Assembly (NCBI GenBank): GCA_009929855.1
Contig: RZZN01000011.1
Location: forward strand, 1 to 64,000
Direction of reading: 5' to 3'
DNA: 64,000 bases
Source of the DNA: Gammaproteobacteria bacterium
GTDB taxonomy: Bacteria > Pseudomonadota > Gammaproteobacteria > Chromatiales > Chromatiaceae
How positions within the stretch are numbered: the stretch's first letter is position 1; every line of letters starts with the position of its first letter. A program made the translations under genes and the position numbers. Shown piece after piece: positions 63,799-64,000 of this stretch. Below the pieces are notes generated by a model that worked only from the letters and a program-made list of their open reading frames with translations, made no database searches and had not been told where the DNA came from.

Positions 63799-64000
63799 CT
63801 AACCTCCAATCCGATGAAAGCGTCCTCCAGGACTGGATGATACATGACCCTCTAGCTCCAAGACCAACAACATCGAGGCGACCTCGCGTGCCGAACGGCC
63901 GCTGCGTGCGATCAGCTCATCGGGTGCAACAGGCTCGAATCCCATCGTCTCGAGCAATGCGCGATAGTCCGCATCGAGACCGGCGACGGCCGACCCCGCC
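63799..64000 (-). CDS. dprA: DNA-processing protein DprA, C-terminal end
   Basis: The last 67 codons are visible and the gene continues beyond the right edge. The translation includes ALLETMGFEPVAPDELIARSG, then SAREVASMLLVLELEGHV and GGRFHRIGG before TAG at 63799. This is the C-terminal winged-helix (DprA_WH) domain of DprA, which loads RecA onto incoming single strands in transformation. It lies 74 bp upstream of smg on the same strand, the usual arrangement. Confidence 0.88.
   Translation of the reverse strand, partial: AGSAVAGLDADYRALLETMGFEPVAPDELIARSGRSAREVASMLLVLELEGHVSSSPGGRFHRIGG

Overview
The window is GC-rich, densely coded DNA from a gammaproteobacterium. The dprA-smg-topA order at the right end, queF, hrpA, aroC, dps and hemP fit that class. 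A decayed DsrE-like sulfur-relay gene, arsenosugar genes, a DUF2325 protein and the general gene repertoire suggest a purple sulfur bacterium (Chromatiaceae). This is an inference from gene content, because no 16S or photosynthesis gene is present.

Layout. 1-2.5 kb: the 5' part of an exported protein running off the left edge, a coiled-coil membrane protein and a DUF3611 membrane protein, then an intrinsic terminator. 2.5-9.9 kb (minus strand): a DsrE-like pseudogene, an orphan gene, arsM, a four-gene ATGA-coupled operon ending in chrA, a YqiA-like esterase, and a hemP-DUF2325 unit behind a good sigma-70 promoter with a Fur-box-like site. 10-17 kb: a small inverted-repeat element, dps, a methyltransferase, a YdhR-like monooxygenase and a large hybrid histidine kinase coupled to two small membrane ORFs. 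17-20.4 kb: a sodium:solute symporter, a tandem array of a 131-bp inverted-repeat element, and a HAD hydrolase. 20.4-23.9 kb: arsenosugar genes (DUF2064 glycosyltransferase, arsS) behind a SulP transporter. 24-29.9 kb: a two-subunit xanthine-dehydrogenase-type enzyme with a GNAT protein and a TudS-like putative desulfidase, then a lipoprotein. 30-35.4 kb: a GAF-PAS-PAS protein coupled to a second hybrid kinase. 35.6-43.4 kb: tolC, aroC, an MFS transporter and hrpA, the last carrying an in-frame fragment of the 131-bp element. 43.4-46.8 kb: more element copies, a phosphoribosyltransferase, an FGGY kinase, queF and a ferritin-like protein.

The most interesting region is 46.9-58.4 kb. Thirteen genes on the minus strand encode Mrp-antiporter-like subunits (E, F, G, DUF4040, B, C and two D-type) followed by NuoH-, NuoB-, NuoC- and NuoD-like subunits and a NuoI-like ferredoxin module fused to a GltD/NfnB-type FAD-NAD(P)H domain. 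The order matches what I recall of the archaeal mbx/mbs operon (A B C D F G H H' M J K L N). The NuoD-like subunit has neither the full NiFe ligand set nor the quinone-site tyrosine. This points to an ion-pumping, NAD(P)H-linked Mbx-type oxidoreductase rather than a standard complex I or a hydrogenase.

The window closes with an LTA-synthase-like membrane sulfatase, topA, smg and the 3' end of dprA. No rRNA, tRNA, CRISPR array, phage or transposase gene was seen.
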